Made by a program: the position numbers and the translations under genes. 64,000 nt of DNA from Pseudogemmobacter faecipullorum. Its GTDB lineage: Bacteria; Pseudomonadota; Alphaproteobacteria; Rhodobacterales; Rhodobacteraceae. The notes beneath the pieces are model-generated. The model was not told the DNA's origin. It searched no databases and saw nothing but the letters and a program-made list of their open reading frames with translations. Positions within the stretch are counted from its first letter, which is position 1. Each line of letters begins with the position of its first letter. Where the stretch lies: NCBI RefSeq assembly GCF_020539525.1, contig NZ_JACDXX010000002.1, positions 62,001 to 126,000 of the forward strand, in the 5' to 3' direction. This document shows positions 17,674 through 26,450 of this stretch, one piece after another.

Positions 17674-18400
17674 GCGGTACTTTCTGCGGCAGCTGGGTTT
17701 CTTCGGATATGGCCTGGCCCGGGCTTTGCGCAACCTCACGTTTGCGTCAGGCCTGGTGTTTCTGGGCTCTGTGGCCGCGCGCGCCGAGACCGGGGCTGAG
17801 AGGGGGGCCGAAACCGGGCCGGTGGTGCTGCTCGCCTTTGGCGACAGCCTTACCGCCGGATATGGGCTGAATGAGGGCGAGGGGCTGGTGCCGCAGCTGC
17901 AGGCCTGGCTGACCACGGCGGGGGTCGGGGTCACGCTGCAGAATGCCGGGGTTTCGGGCGATACCACGGCGGGCGGGCTGTCGCGGATCGACTGGGCGCT
18001 GGGGCCGGAAGTTGATGCGCTGATGGTGACGCTGGGCGGCAATGACATGCTGCGCGGCCTGCCGGTCGCCGGGGTGCGCAGCAATCTTGCAGGTATCCTG
18101 AAAGCGGCAAAGGCACGCGGCCTGCCGGTGCTGCTGGTTGGCATGAAAGCGCCGCTGAACTGGGGGCCGGAGTATAAGGCTGGTTTCGATGCGCTTTATC
18201 CCGAGCTGGCGGCGGAATATGGCGCAGCACTTTACCCCGATTTCTTCACCGGCCTGCTGGCCAGCGGGGCCGATCCTGCCGATCCGGCCTCGATGGCGCG
18301 TTATATGCAGGGCGATGGCATTCACCCCAATAAAGCGGGGGTAAAGCTGATCGTTGAGGGCCTCGGCCCGGCGGTACAGGATTTTCTGGCCGCGAACTGA
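17672..18400 (+). CDS. tesA: Arylesterase / thioesterase I-like GDSL hydrolase
   Basis: This SGNH-family hydrolase has 242 residues. Block I is AFGDSLTAGYGL with nucleophile Ser59, block II contains GDTTAGG, block III is LGGNDMLRGL with Asn124, and block V is DGIHPNKAG with Asp215 and His218. The N-terminus holds a hydrophobic stretch (about 22-37) ending in AARA, a plausible signal peptide, so the enzyme is probably periplasmic like E. coli TesA. A GAGAGGG site lies upstream of the ATG at 17672. Gene order tesA/ybbA/ybbP matches E. coli. Natural substrates may be acyl-thioesters, lysophospholipids or aryl esters. Confidence 0.9.
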   Translation: MRYFLRQLGFFGYGLARALRNLTFASGLVFLGSVAARAETGAERGAETGPVVLLAFGDSLTAGYGLNEGEGLVPQLQAWLTTAGVGVTLQNAGVSGDTTAGGLSRIDWALGPEVDALMVTLGGNDMLRGLPVAGVRSNLAGILKAAKARGLPVLLVGMKAPLNWGPEYKAGFDALYPELAAEYGAALYPDFFTGLLASGADPADPASMARYMQGDGIHPNKAGVKLIVEGLGPAVQDFLAAN

Positions 18401-18421
18401 GCAGGATCAGAGCAGGATCAG
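18400..18421. repeat. Tandem 11-bp duplication across convergent stops
   Basis: AGCAGGATCAG occurs twice head-to-tail (18400-18410 and 18411-18421), covering the end of the tesA stop and the echA-like stop codon. Confidence 0.9.
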
Positions 18422-19038
18422 AGCGGTGGCAATATCGCCTTGATCGCCGCCACATGGGCCGGACTGGCCTGTATCACATCGCCTGCGAAGCTGAGGGCGG
18501 CATCGGTCAGGCCTTCGCGTGGGGCGATATGATCGATCAGCACCATGGCAAGGGCCTCTCCGGCGCTGAAGCGTTCGCCGCATAGCAGCAGCCGGCGGCA
18601 GCGTGCCGGGCCGATCAGCGCCGTCAGCCTTTGTGCATCGGCGGCCTGTGGCAGATAACCGCGCTGCATCACCGGATAGAAAAACTGCGCCTCTGCCACT
18701 GTAAGGCGGATATCGCAGGCAAGCGCCATGCCAAAGGCCCCGCCTGCCAGCGTGCCGTTCAGCGCGGTAATGGTCAGCCCCGGAAAGGCCGCGAGGGCCG
18801 AGGAGGCCTGTTCCCAGATCCTTTCAGAAGCGAGGCCCTGTGCCACTTCGCCAAGATCGGCCCCTGCTGAGAAAACCTTGCCCGTGCCGGTCAGGATCAG
18901 CAGCTTTGCCCCTGCCTCGCGGGCTGCGCCGACCGCAGCGATCACCGCCTCCAGCATCGCCCGGTTCAGCGCATTGGCCTTTTCCGGGCGGTTCAGGGTG
19001 ATGATATGACAGGCCCCGCGCGTTTCGACAGCAATCAT
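18418..19038 (-). CDS. Crotonase-fold (enoyl-CoA hydratase/isomerase family) protein lacking both catalytic Glu
   Basis: The 206-residue product is short for this family (usually about 255). The CoA-binding and oxyanion blocks are present: NRPEKANAL (14-24), FSAGADLGE (56-64) and ALNGTLAGG (92-100). Aligning to rat mitochondrial enoyl-CoA hydratase, the two catalytic glutamates (Glu144 and Glu164) correspond to Gly103 in GGAFGMALACDI and Val123 in QFFYPVMQRG. Hydratase chemistry is therefore unlikely; an isomerase, hydrolase or decarboxylase activity, or loss of activity, is more plausible. The C-terminal helices that normally complete the trimer contact are shortened. No beta-oxidation genes are adjacent. 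Confidence 0.78.
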   Translation of the reverse strand: MIAVETRGACHIITLNRPEKANALNRAMLEAVIAAVGAAREAGAKLLILTGTGKVFSAGADLGEVAQGLASERIWEQASSALAAFPGLTITALNGTLAGGAFGMALACDIRLTVAEAQFFYPVMQRGYLPQAADAQRLTALIGPARCRRLLLCGERFSAGEALAMVLIDHIAPREGLTDAALSFAGDVIQASPAHVAAIKAILPPL

Positions 19039-19179
19039 CGGTCAGGTTTTCCTTATGCGACACCAGGGCAGAACGGGCTTGCGTGATCGGTGCTTTGTGA
19101 TCAGAGCGCTGTCAACCGCACTTGACGCCCGCCGGATGGCGAAGGACGATGCGGCGATTGATTTTATGTGAGGCCGGTT

Positions 19180-20694
19180 ATGAAACACTGGACGCTTTCT
19201 GCTTCCACTGCAGTTATTTTACTGTTCCAGGCGGGCGCTGCTTTCTCGATCACCCCTGAGGAGGTCTGGGAAAGCTGGAAAGCGCAGACAGTCGGAACCG
19301 GCGTCACTCTCACGGTGGAATCGGAAGACCGCAACGGCAGCTCGGTTGAGATAAAAGGCCTGCGCTCGACCTTTGCCGATGGCTCGGGCGGTCAGCTCAT
19401 CACCGAGGTTGACAGCCTGGTGCTGTCAGATCGCGGCGATGGTACGGTTGAGGTGAAAACCTCCGAGACCTGGCCGCTCTACTGGGTAGAGCCGGGCGAG
19501 CCTGCCGATAAACCGAAAGTCGAGATGAAGATCAGCCAGCCCGGCGCGGTGGTGATTGCCTCGGGTACGGCAGAGGCAACGAAATACGATTTCACCCTGC
19601 CAAAGCTGCAGCTCGAGCTGGTCCGTTCGCTTGACGCGCAGGGCCAGCCCGAAACGGTGCAGCTCAGCGCCACGGTGGCCGATCTGGCCGGTGACTACCT
19701 GGTCTCGGCCCGGCCCGATGGCGGCTTCGGGCTGGAAAGCACCATCCGCTCGGGGGCGATTGCTCTGCGCGGCAGCGGCACTGAGAATGACGAGCGGTTT
19801 AACGTGGTGTTTGATCTGGCCGGGATCAGCGGGAAATCCTCGGGGGTCTTCATCGACCCGGCGCTGATGAGCGATATGGCCCAGGCCATTGCCGCAGGGT
19901 TTGAGGTCGCCAGCACCAGCGAAGCCGGGGCGATGAGCTTTGCCGTGGAACTGGAAAAAGCGGGGGAAATCTCGACCCTCAGCGGCAAAATGGAAGCGGG
20001 CCGGTTCCATACCAATATCAACAAAGAGCGCCTCGATTACGGCCTGTCGCTGCTGGCCGGTGAATTTGCCGGGACGTTGCCGGAAACCGGCATTGCCTCG
20101 GGCGATGTTTCATTCAGCGAGATCGCTTTTGGCTTTGATCTGCCGGTGGGGGTCTCGGAAACGGCCTCGGATTTTGCCGCCCTCGTGCGGCTTGCCGAGC
20201 TGAAATTCTCGGATGAGATCTGGCAGAGTTTTGATCCGGCCGGGCAGCTCGGGCGTGATCCGATCACTGCGGTGCTGGATCTGACCGGCAAAGGTGCCTG
20301 GCTGACCGATATTTTCGCCGGGCAGTCGCTGGATGATCTGACCGAAACCCCGGAGCTGCCGATGCGGCTCGAAGCGCTGAACCTGGCGCAGCTTTTGCTG
20401 AAGCTGACCGGGGCCGAGGTGAAAGCCAATGGCGCGCTGACCTTTGATAACAGTGATACAGTCACCTTTGGCGGCATCCCGGCCCCAAGCGGCACGATCA
20501 CCGTAAATCTCTCGGGTATTTCGGCATTGCTCGATAAGCTGGTGGCCTTCGGAGTGATCGATGCCAGCGATCTGACCGGCGTGCGCATGGGCCTGGCGAT
20601 GTTCACCCGTCCGGGTGCCGGCCCCGATCAGCTGATCAGCGAGATCGAATTCCGCAATAAGGGCCTGTTCGTGAATGGCCAGCAGATCATGTGA
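19180..20694 (+). CDS. DUF2125 family exported protein (copy 1)
   Basis: The 504-residue protein begins with a signal peptide (about residues 1-22, ending AAFS) and is otherwise beta-rich without membrane helices, so periplasmic or outer-membrane associated. The ATG at 19180 is used because GAGG lies six bases upstream; an in-frame GTG at 19168 is the alternative. The C-terminal 75 residues share the pattern GGIPAP-x-G, LLDKL, RxxL and SEIEF with the next gene. DUF2125 is a Rhodobacteraceae-type family of unknown function. A strong hairpin follows the stop. Confidence 0.8.
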   Translation: MKHWTLSASTAVILLFQAGAAFSITPEEVWESWKAQTVGTGVTLTVESEDRNGSSVEIKGLRSTFADGSGGQLITEVDSLVLSDRGDGTVEVKTSETWPLYWVEPGEPADKPKVEMKISQPGAVVIASGTAEATKYDFTLPKLQLELVRSLDAQGQPETVQLSATVADLAGDYLVSARPDGGFGLESTIRSGAIALRGSGTENDERFNVVFDLAGISGKSSGVFIDPALMSDMAQAIAAGFEVASTSEAGAMSFAVELEKAGEISTLSGKMEAGRFHTNINKERLDYGLSLLAGEFAGTLPETGIASGDVSFSEIAFGFDLPVGVSETASDFAALVRLAELKFSDEIWQSFDPAGQLGRDPITAVLDLTGKGAWLTDIFAGQSLDDLTETPELPMRLEALNLAQLLLKLTGAEVKANGALTFDNSDTVTFGGIPAPSGTITVNLSGISALLDKLVAFGVIDASDLTGVRMGLAMFTRPGAGPDQLISEIEFRNKGLFVNGQQIM

Positions 20695-20703
20695 GATCTG
20701 AAC

Positions 20704-20740
20704 GCGCGACGGGGCTGTGCCAGCCCGGGCCCCGTCGCGC
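20704..20740 (+). terminator. Hairpin between the two DUF2125 genes
   Basis: GCGCGACGGGGC (20704-20715) pairs with GCCCCGTCGCGC (20729-20740), 12 bp, followed by TTCCTTGC. It should stop or attenuate transcription between the tandem paralogues. Confidence 0.75.
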
Positions 20741-20785
20741 TTCCTTGCTGTCCGGGCTGGCCGACAGAACTTTGTAAAGCATATA

Positions 20786-22363
20786 ATGCGTTCTTCCCTC
20801 CTTTCCGCAGGCCTGCTCTCGCTGGGCCTTTCGTTCTTTCCCGGCCTCAGCCTGGCCCAGGGGCTGGTGGCAAATGAGCTCTGGCAGGCCTGGCAGGAGG
20901 AGGCGCACGATGCCGGTGCCGTGCTGAGTGCCAAGGAGAGCCGCGAGGGCAATAAGCTGGTGCTGCGTGATCTGCGCCTCGATACCGGTGAGGATGGCGG
21001 GGTGCTGCAGGTTGAGGTGGTGACCCTGACCAATCAGGCCGATGGTTCGGTTGCGGTGGTGCTGCCCGAGACCTTCCCGCTGATCATCGAGACCCCGGCA
21101 GCCGCCGGAGCCGCGCCGGGAACCGGCGAGAAAGTTGTGCTCAGCGTCGCGGCCCCGGATCTGCATCTGATCGTGCGCGGCATTCATGACCGGGCTGATT
21201 TTGAGGCCTCTGCCCCCGAGCTGAAAGTCAGTTTTGACCGCTTCATCCCGGCCCGGCCGCCCGAAGAGGGCGAAGGCCATCTCGCGGTCACGCTGCAGAA
21301 CCCGGCTTTGCGCTATTCGCGTGACTTTGCCCAGCAGCTGCGCAGCATCGATGCGGCGCTGAGTTTTGATGCGCTGGAGGCGGCGGCGGCGGTGTCAGGC
21401 CGGGCGCAGGGCGATATCGTTCTGTCGCTGCTGCTGGCAAAAACCGAAGCCACTTTCGCCGGCGCCTTCCCGCCCTCGCTGACGGCTGATGCGCCTGACG
21501 GGGCGCAGGCTGCGCCCGGGGTGACAGAGCGCGCCCCGGCCGATCTGCTGAAGATCCTGGCCGATGGGTTCCGGGTGAAATCCTCGCTGCAGCTGGGTGG
21601 GCTCGAGCTGAAGACCACCCAGCCGGGCACTGAGGGTGAGGCTCCGGTTGAAATCGACTTTGCCCTGGCTGGCACCAGGCTTGCCTTTGATGCCGATCAG
21701 ACGGCTGCCGGGTTTGAACTGCTGGCAAACGGCCTCAGCCTGACCGGCAACGGCGGGCTGGCGGATCTGCCGCAGACCGAGACGGCGCTGCAGATCGGGG
21801 AATATCGCACAGCTTTCCGTCTGGGCCTGAACGGGCTGCGCGGCCCGCAGGACTGGAGCGCGGCCTTTGCCCTGCGCGGCTTCGATATCTCTGCTGGCAT
21901 GTGGCAAGAGCTTGACCCCCAGGGTGCTTTCCCGCGCGAGCAGCTGACGGCGGCGGTGACGCTTGAGGGGCGTTATGCGGTGCTCCCGGAACTGCTGGCG
22001 CCGGAAGGGTTCAGCTTTGACAAATCCCCGCTGGCCGAGCTCAGCTTTGAGATCCGCGAACTGGCGCTGGAGGGGGTCGGGCTGCAGTTCGGCGGCGAGG
22101 GTGGACTGGGCTTTGACATGGCAGATCTGGAGAGCTGGGGCGGTATCCCCGCGCCGCTGGGGAAGCTGCGCTTCATGGCCTCGGGGGTTTATGGTTTCCT
22201 GGACAAGCTTTCAGCCCTGGGCCGGATTTCGGCGGAAGAGCTGCAGGGGATCCGCGCCGCTCTGCTGGTGATCGGCAAGGCGGGTGACAAGCCCGATACC
22301 CTGCGCTCGGAGCTGGAGTTCCAGGATGGGGGCCTGGTGCTGAACGGGATGAAAATTCGCTGA
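20786..22363 (+). CDS. DUF2125 family exported protein (copy 2)
   Basis: This 525-residue paralogue of the preceding gene has a signal peptide (residues 1-25, SLGLSFFPGLSLAQ end) and the same overall plan: an N-terminal LWQAWQEEA segment parallel to VWESWKAQT in copy 1, LRDLRLDT parallel to IKGLRSTF, and a C-terminal GGIPAP...FLDKL...SELEF block. Identity appears moderate, so the duplication is old. The ATG at 20786 has only a weak ribosome site. Both copies lie head-to-tail 91 bp apart; their role is unknown but the shared export signal suggests envelope function. Confidence 0.8.
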   Translation: MRSSLLSAGLLSLGLSFFPGLSLAQGLVANELWQAWQEEAHDAGAVLSAKESREGNKLVLRDLRLDTGEDGGVLQVEVVTLTNQADGSVAVVLPETFPLIIETPAAAGAAPGTGEKVVLSVAAPDLHLIVRGIHDRADFEASAPELKVSFDRFIPARPPEEGEGHLAVTLQNPALRYSRDFAQQLRSIDAALSFDALEAAAAVSGRAQGDIVLSLLLAKTEATFAGAFPPSLTADAPDGAQAAPGVTERAPADLLKILADGFRVKSSLQLGGLELKTTQPGTEGEAPVEIDFALAGTRLAFDADQTAAGFELLANGLSLTGNGGLADLPQTETALQIGEYRTAFRLGLNGLRGPQDWSAAFALRGFDISAGMWQELDPQGAFPREQLTAAVTLEGRYAVLPELLAPEGFSFDKSPLAELSFEIRELALEGVGLQFGGEGGLGFDMADLESWGGIPAPLGKLRFMASGVYGFLDKLSALGRISAEELQGIRAALLVIGKAGDKPDTLRSELEFQDGGLVLNGMKIR

Positions 22364-22481
22364 GTGCTGGCGGTGCCACATACCGCTTCTGCGCCGGATG
22401 AAAGGCGCAGAGGCGGCGGGTGCTTGCACCTGGGCAATGCGCAGACTACCTCATCAGGCAGCGACAGAACGGAGAGATATT

Positions 22482-23843
22482 ATGGCCGCTGACACGCCTG
22501 CCAATCCGGCGCTTGCAGATCTTGCCGCCGCCCTGATGCAGGCGGGCCTGCAGGCCGGGGCCGATCAGGCCGATGCTCTGGCCGTCAGTGGTACGGCTTT
22601 GTCGATTGATATCCGCCAGGGGCGGCTGGAACAGGCCGAGCGGGCCGAAGGCACTGATATTGGCCTGCGGGTGATGATCGGCCAGCGCCAGGCCTGCGTC
22701 TCGGCTTCGGATATCTCGCCTGCCACCCTGCGCGCTCTGGCCGAGCGGGCGGTGGCAATGGCGCGCGAGGCGCCGGAAGATCCTTCGACCGGCCTTGCGG
22801 ACAGCGCCGAGCTGGCATCGCTGCGCAATGCGGATTTCCTCGATCTGGAAGACCGGGCTGAAGATCCGGGGGCCGCGGCGCTTGAGCGCTCGGCCCGGGA
22901 GCTGGAGGCGGCAGCTTTGTCGGTTCAGGGCATCACCCAGGCCGAGGTTTCCGCCAGTTTCTCGCGTCGTGCCATCGCGCTGGCGCAGTCGAATGGCTTT
23001 TGCGGCGCCTATGGCCGCACCAGCCACAGCCGGGCCGCCGTGGCTTTCTGCGGCTCGGGCACGGCCATGGAGCGCGATTACGCGGGCGAGGGGCGCAGCC
23101 ATCTGAGTGATATGCCCGATGCCGCAGGCATCGGCCGTCTTGCCTCCGAGCGCGCCCTGGCGCGGCTTGGCGGCGTCAAGCCGCCGACCGGCACTTTCCC
23201 TGTGCTCTATGATGAGCGCATCGCCTCTTCGCTGATTGGCCATCTGATGGGGGCGATCAATGGCGAGTCGATTGCCCGCGGCGCCTCCTGGGCCCGCGAT
23301 CTGATGGGCAAGGCGGTGCTGCCCGAGGGCTTCAGCCTGCATGAAGACCCGCTGCGGCGGCGCGGCGCTGCCTCGCGCCCCTTCGATGCCGAAGGCCTGG
23401 CAACGCGGGCCAAGGATTTTGTCAGTGATGGTGTGCTGCAAAGCTGGGTGCTTGATCTGGCAACCGCGCGGCGGCTGGGGCTGAAATCCACCGCCAATGC
23501 GATGCGCGGGCCATCGGCCCCGCCTTCGCCCGGCGCGACCAATCTGGAGCTGAGCCCGGGCCAGGCCTCGCGTCAGGATCTGCTGGCGCAGATGGGAACC
23601 GGGCTGCTGGTCACCTCGCTGATCGGCTCGACCATCAATCCGACCACCGGCGATTACTCGCGCGGCGCTTCGGGCTGGTGGGTCGAAAACGGCCAGCTGT
23701 CGCATCCGGTGCATGAATGCACCATCGCCGGCAATCTGCGCGATATGCTGCGCCGCATTGTCCCGGCCAATGACGCGCGCCAGCATTTGTCAATCCGCGT
23801 GCCCTCAATCCTGATCGACGGGATGACCCTTGCCGGGGCCTGA
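22482..23843 (+). CDS. pmbA: Metalloprotease-like subunit TldE/PmbA
   Basis: TldE (PmbA) is the non-metal partner of the TldD protease, which processes modified peptides such as microcins and acts in CcdA turnover. The 453-residue product (ATG 22482 after GGAGAG) has the family's FPVLYDERIASSLIGH, FDAEGLATR and GATNLELSPG segments and lacks the HExxxH zinc motif found in TldD, which identifies it as the E subunit. tldD itself is not in this window. The next gene begins inside its last codons. Confidence 0.9.
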   Translation: MAADTPANPALADLAAALMQAGLQAGADQADALAVSGTALSIDIRQGRLEQAERAEGTDIGLRVMIGQRQACVSASDISPATLRALAERAVAMAREAPEDPSTGLADSAELASLRNADFLDLEDRAEDPGAAALERSARELEAAALSVQGITQAEVSASFSRRAIALAQSNGFCGAYGRTSHSRAAVAFCGSGTAMERDYAGEGRSHLSDMPDAAGIGRLASERALARLGGVKPPTGTFPVLYDERIASSLIGHLMGAINGESIARGASWARDLMGKAVLPEGFSLHEDPLRRRGAASRPFDAEGLATRAKDFVSDGVLQSWVLDLATARRLGLKSTANAMRGPSAPPSPGATNLELSPGQASRQDLLAQMGTGLLVTSLIGSTINPTTGDYSRGASGWWVENGQLSHPVHECTIAGNLRDMLRRIVPANDARQHLSIRVPSILIDGMTLAGA

Positions 23844-24651
23844 TCGCAATCTCGCGGATATGGCGCTGCTTGAGCGGGCAGCCCGGGCCGCCGGGCCGAT
23901 TGCGCTGCTTTACTGGCGCCGCTCGCCCCAGGCCTGGGATAAGCCCGGCGATGCCGGTCCGGTTTCTGAGGCCGATCTGGCGGTGGACCGGGCTCTGCGC
24001 GAGACGCTGACCGCGGCGCGCCCCGGTTACGGCTGGCTGTCCGAGGAAACCCCGGATGATCTGGCGCGCCTCGGTCATGAGGATCTGTTCATCGTCGATC
24101 CTATTGACGGCACCCGCGCCTATCTGGCGGGCGAGAAGGAATTTGCCCTGTCGCTCGCCGTGGTGCGGAGCGGCAGGGTGAGCGCAGGTGTGGTGCATCT
24201 GCCGGCCCGCGATCTGACCTATCGCGCCGCGCTTGGCGGCCCGGCCTGGTGCAATGACCGGGTGATCCGTGCCAGTGAGCGCACCAGCCTCAGCGGTGCG
24301 AAACTGATGACCAACCGCGCCAATCTCGAGCCCGGCGACTGGCCAGGCGGCGTGCCACAGATCGAGCGGGTGTTTCGCTCCTCGCTGGCCTACCGGCTTT
24401 GCCTTGCGGCTGAGGGGCAGGCCGATGCCATGCTGACCCTGCGTCCGACCTGGGAATGGGATTCGGCGGCAGGCTCGCTGATTGCCGGGGCGGCGGGCTG
24501 TGAGATCTGTGACCGTTTCGGTCAGACCCTGCAGTTCAATCGGGAAGATCCGCGCAGCGCCGGGCTGATTGCTGCCCCGCCCGGGCTGATGCAGGGGCTG
24601 CTCCGGGGTCTTGGTCAGAGCCGAGCCTGCATCAGCCCCGGCGGCGGGTAA
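23830..24651 (+). CDS. Inositol monophosphatase-family phosphatase (CysQ-like)
   Basis: The 273-residue product has the metal-binding motifs of the IMPase/CysQ superfamily: EE at residues 72-73 (WLSEETPDD), DPIDGTRAY at 90-98 and a C-terminal WEWDSAAGSL block. Likely substrates are 3'(2'),5'-bisphosphate nucleotides or inositol/sugar phosphates; a closer CysQ candidate is present at 58502-59308. A TTG start at 23830 that overlaps the pmbA end is used because the N-terminal PGPDRNLADMALLERAA reads as family sequence; an ATG at 23860 is the alternative. The 3' end overlaps the convergent Nudix gene by 37 bp. Confidence 0.8.
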   Translation: MPGPDRNLADMALLERAARAAGPIALLYWRRSPQAWDKPGDAGPVSEADLAVDRALRETLTAARPGYGWLSEETPDDLARLGHEDLFIVDPIDGTRAYLAGEKEFALSLAVVRSGRVSAGVVHLPARDLTYRAALGGPAWCNDRVIRASERTSLSGAKLMTNRANLEPGDWPGGVPQIERVFRSSLAYRLCLAAEGQADAMLTLRPTWEWDSAAGSLIAGAAGCEICDRFGQTLQFNREDPRSAGLIAAPPGLMQGLLRGLGQSRACISPGGG

Positions 24652-25070
24652 TTGCGCAGCGCCAGCCGCAGCCGGTCCTGCAGGGCCGGGATTGCCCGAG
24701 GATGGCTCAGGAAACGGCTGATATCCATCATCTGCCAGCCCTGACCCTCCTCGCCAAAGCGGATCTGCGCGATCTCAGCGGCGGTGATCTCACCGGCGAA
24801 AAACCATGAGGGCAGGGCGGCGCCATTCATCGAGGGCCAGCTCTGGCGATAGCGCAGCCGTCCGGGCGGCAGGCGCAGGCCGAATTCCTCTTCCAGCTCG
24901 CGCAGAAGACAGGCTTCCGGCGCCTCATCGCCCTCACGCCCGCCGCCGGGAAGATCGTGATAGCCGGGCCAGGGCAGGGCTGGCAGGTCATCGCGCTGCA
25001 GCGTCAGCACCCGGCTGCCGTTCAGGAAAGCGGCCTTCGCGCCGTGAAAGGCTGCAGCGGCGGAGATCAC
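24615..25070 (-). CDS. Nudix hydrolase
   Basis: This 151-residue protein carries a complete Nudix box GX5EX7REUXEEXGU at residues 43-65 (Gly43, Glu49, Arg57, Glu58, Glu61, Glu62, Gly64). It would hydrolyse a nucleoside diphosphate linked to another moiety; substrate not predictable. The GTG start overlaps the nfeD stop (GTGA), so it is the last gene of the SPFH-nfeD-nudix operon. Confidence 0.88.
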   Translation of the reverse strand: MISAAAAFHGAKAAFLNGSRVLTLQRDDLPALPWPGYHDLPGGGREGDEAPEACLLRELEEEFGLRLPPGRLRYRQSWPSMNGAALPSWFFAGEITAAEIAQIRFGEEGQGWQMMDISRFLSHPRAIPALQDRLRLALRNYPPPGLMQARL

Positions 25071-25345
25071 GGATTATCGTTGATATCGCGGTCCCAGATT
25101 TTCACCTGGCCCTCGCGTTTGCCCGCAAGGCGGCGCACGAGGCCCCAGGCGATCAGCGACAGCAGGGCAAAGACCAGCAGCAGGACCGGCAGGCCGGGTG
25201 TCAGGCCGATCAGCAGCAACAGCCCGGTCAGCAGGGCGCCGATGGCAAAGCCGAGGAAGAAAAAGCCCGGGGCGATGACCTCGATAATCCCCAGCACCAC
25301 CCCGCCCGCCATCCAGATCCAGCCATTGCCCCAGAGCGGATCCAT
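25067..25345 (-). CDS. NfeD-like short membrane protein
   Basis: The 92-residue product has two closely spaced hydrophobic segments (about 10-30 and 32-70) and a short polar C-terminus ending in a WDRDIND region, the short NfeD (YbbK-partner) form with most of the OB-fold truncated. The start at 25345 lies one base after the SPFH gene stop. Short NfeD proteins work with SPFH partners at inner-membrane microdomains; this is known for the family and matched by the gene order. Confidence 0.8.
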   Translation of the reverse strand: MDPLWGNGWIWMAGGVVLGIIEVIAPGFFFLGFAIGALLTGLLLLIGLTPGLPVLLLVFALLSLIAWGLVRRLAGKREGQVKIWDRDINDNP

Positions 25346-25346
25346 C

Positions 25347-26228
25347 TCAGACCCGCCCTTTGAACATGGCGAAAGCATTGGAGAAGGCTTCCAGCGCATT
25401 GGCCGGAACCAGAATGGTCTGTTTGCCGCCGCCCTTTGCCATGCTTTCCAAGGCCCCGACCTGCGCGAGGGCCACCTGGTATTGCGCCGCCTCAAGGCCG
25501 TTCCTTGAAATCGCTTCGGCGATCACCCCGGTGGCATAGGCCTCGGCATCGGCGGTGACGCGCTTCGCCTTGGCCTGCTGTTCGGCCTGGTAGAGCTCGG
25601 CATCGGCCTGCAGCTCGACCGCGCGCTTTTTGCCTTCGGCCTCGGTCACCTGGGCGCGGCGGGCGCGCTCAGCATTAAGCTGCTGCAGCATGGCCGAACG
25701 GGTGGCATCATCAAGATTGACGTCCAGGATTTCGGCCCGTGTCACCTCGACCCCCCAGTCATCGACCATGGCCGCGACCTGTTCGCGCACCCGCTCGATC
25801 AGCTGGCTGCGGTTGGACTGCACCTGGTCAAGCTCCAGTTTGCCAATTTCTGAGCGCACAATGCCGGCGACCGTGGTGGCAATCGCGCCATCAATATCGC
25901 GGATCCGGTAGACGGTCTTTTCCGGCTCGGTCACGCGGTAGAAGACCGAGGTCTCAACCTTGACCAGCACGTTATCGGCGGTGATCGCATCCTGCGAGGC
26001 GGTGGGCAGCTGACGCTCGAGCACCGAAACCTTATGGGCAATCCGGTCGAGGAAGGGGATGACGAAATTGATCCCCGGCCCGAGCACCGCGCGCAGCCGG
26101 CCAAAACGCTCGACCACATGTTTTTCGGATTGCGGCACAATCCTGACGCCGAGGAAGATGCAAAGGATGACAAACAGGGCGAGGGCGATGAGAAGAATAT
26201 TCCCGCCGCTCAGATCGTTAATATCCAT
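25347..26228 (-). CDS. qmcA: SPFH-domain (stomatin/prohibitin) protein, QmcA type
   Basis: This 293-residue protein has an N-terminal membrane segment (about 10-30), the SPFH/Band-7 domain (about 30-190, with VPQSEKHVVERFGR) and a long Ala/Glu/Lys/Gln-rich coiled coil (about 190-255) before a conserved C-terminal ILVPANALE stretch. It forms oligomeric scaffolds in the inner membrane. The ATG at 26228 follows AAGGGGAATG; upstream in-frame sequence is non-homologous. The nfeD partner follows directly. Confidence 0.88.
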   Translation of the reverse strand: MDINDLSGGNILLIALALFVILCIFLGVRIVPQSEKHVVERFGRLRAVLGPGINFVIPFLDRIAHKVSVLERQLPTASQDAITADNVLVKVETSVFYRVTEPEKTVYRIRDIDGAIATTVAGIVRSEIGKLELDQVQSNRSQLIERVREQVAAMVDDWGVEVTRAEILDVNLDDATRSAMLQQLNAERARRAQVTEAEGKKRAVELQADAELYQAEQQAKAKRVTADAEAYATGVIAEAISRNGLEAAQYQVALAQVGALESMAKGGGKQTILVPANALEAFSNAFAMFKGRV

Positions 26229-26450
26229 TTCATTCCCCTTGATGCGCAATTCACCTGCCCGGCACTTTGCCCGGCGTGCCGTTGCGTCGCAAGGTCTGAC
26301 TTCCCTCTCCGGGAGCATCGGCTTTCCTCGGCGGCGCGGGCAGGATAATCTGGGGCACAGGCAGAAGTGGCGGGGTTCAGTCATGGCAGGGCGGCATGTT
26401 CAGACCGGGGCGGCAGGTGATGGCCTGACCATGACCCTGGCTCAGGCTGT
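26229..26450. promoter_or_regulatory. Divergent region qmcA / waaA-like
   Basis: This 222-bp spacer separates divergent operons and must hold both promoters. I see no hexamer pair good enough to name. Confidence 0.3.

Noticed and set aside
22446-23786. Minus-strand frame opposite pmbA
   Set aside because: Shadow of a well-supported TldE/PmbA gene.
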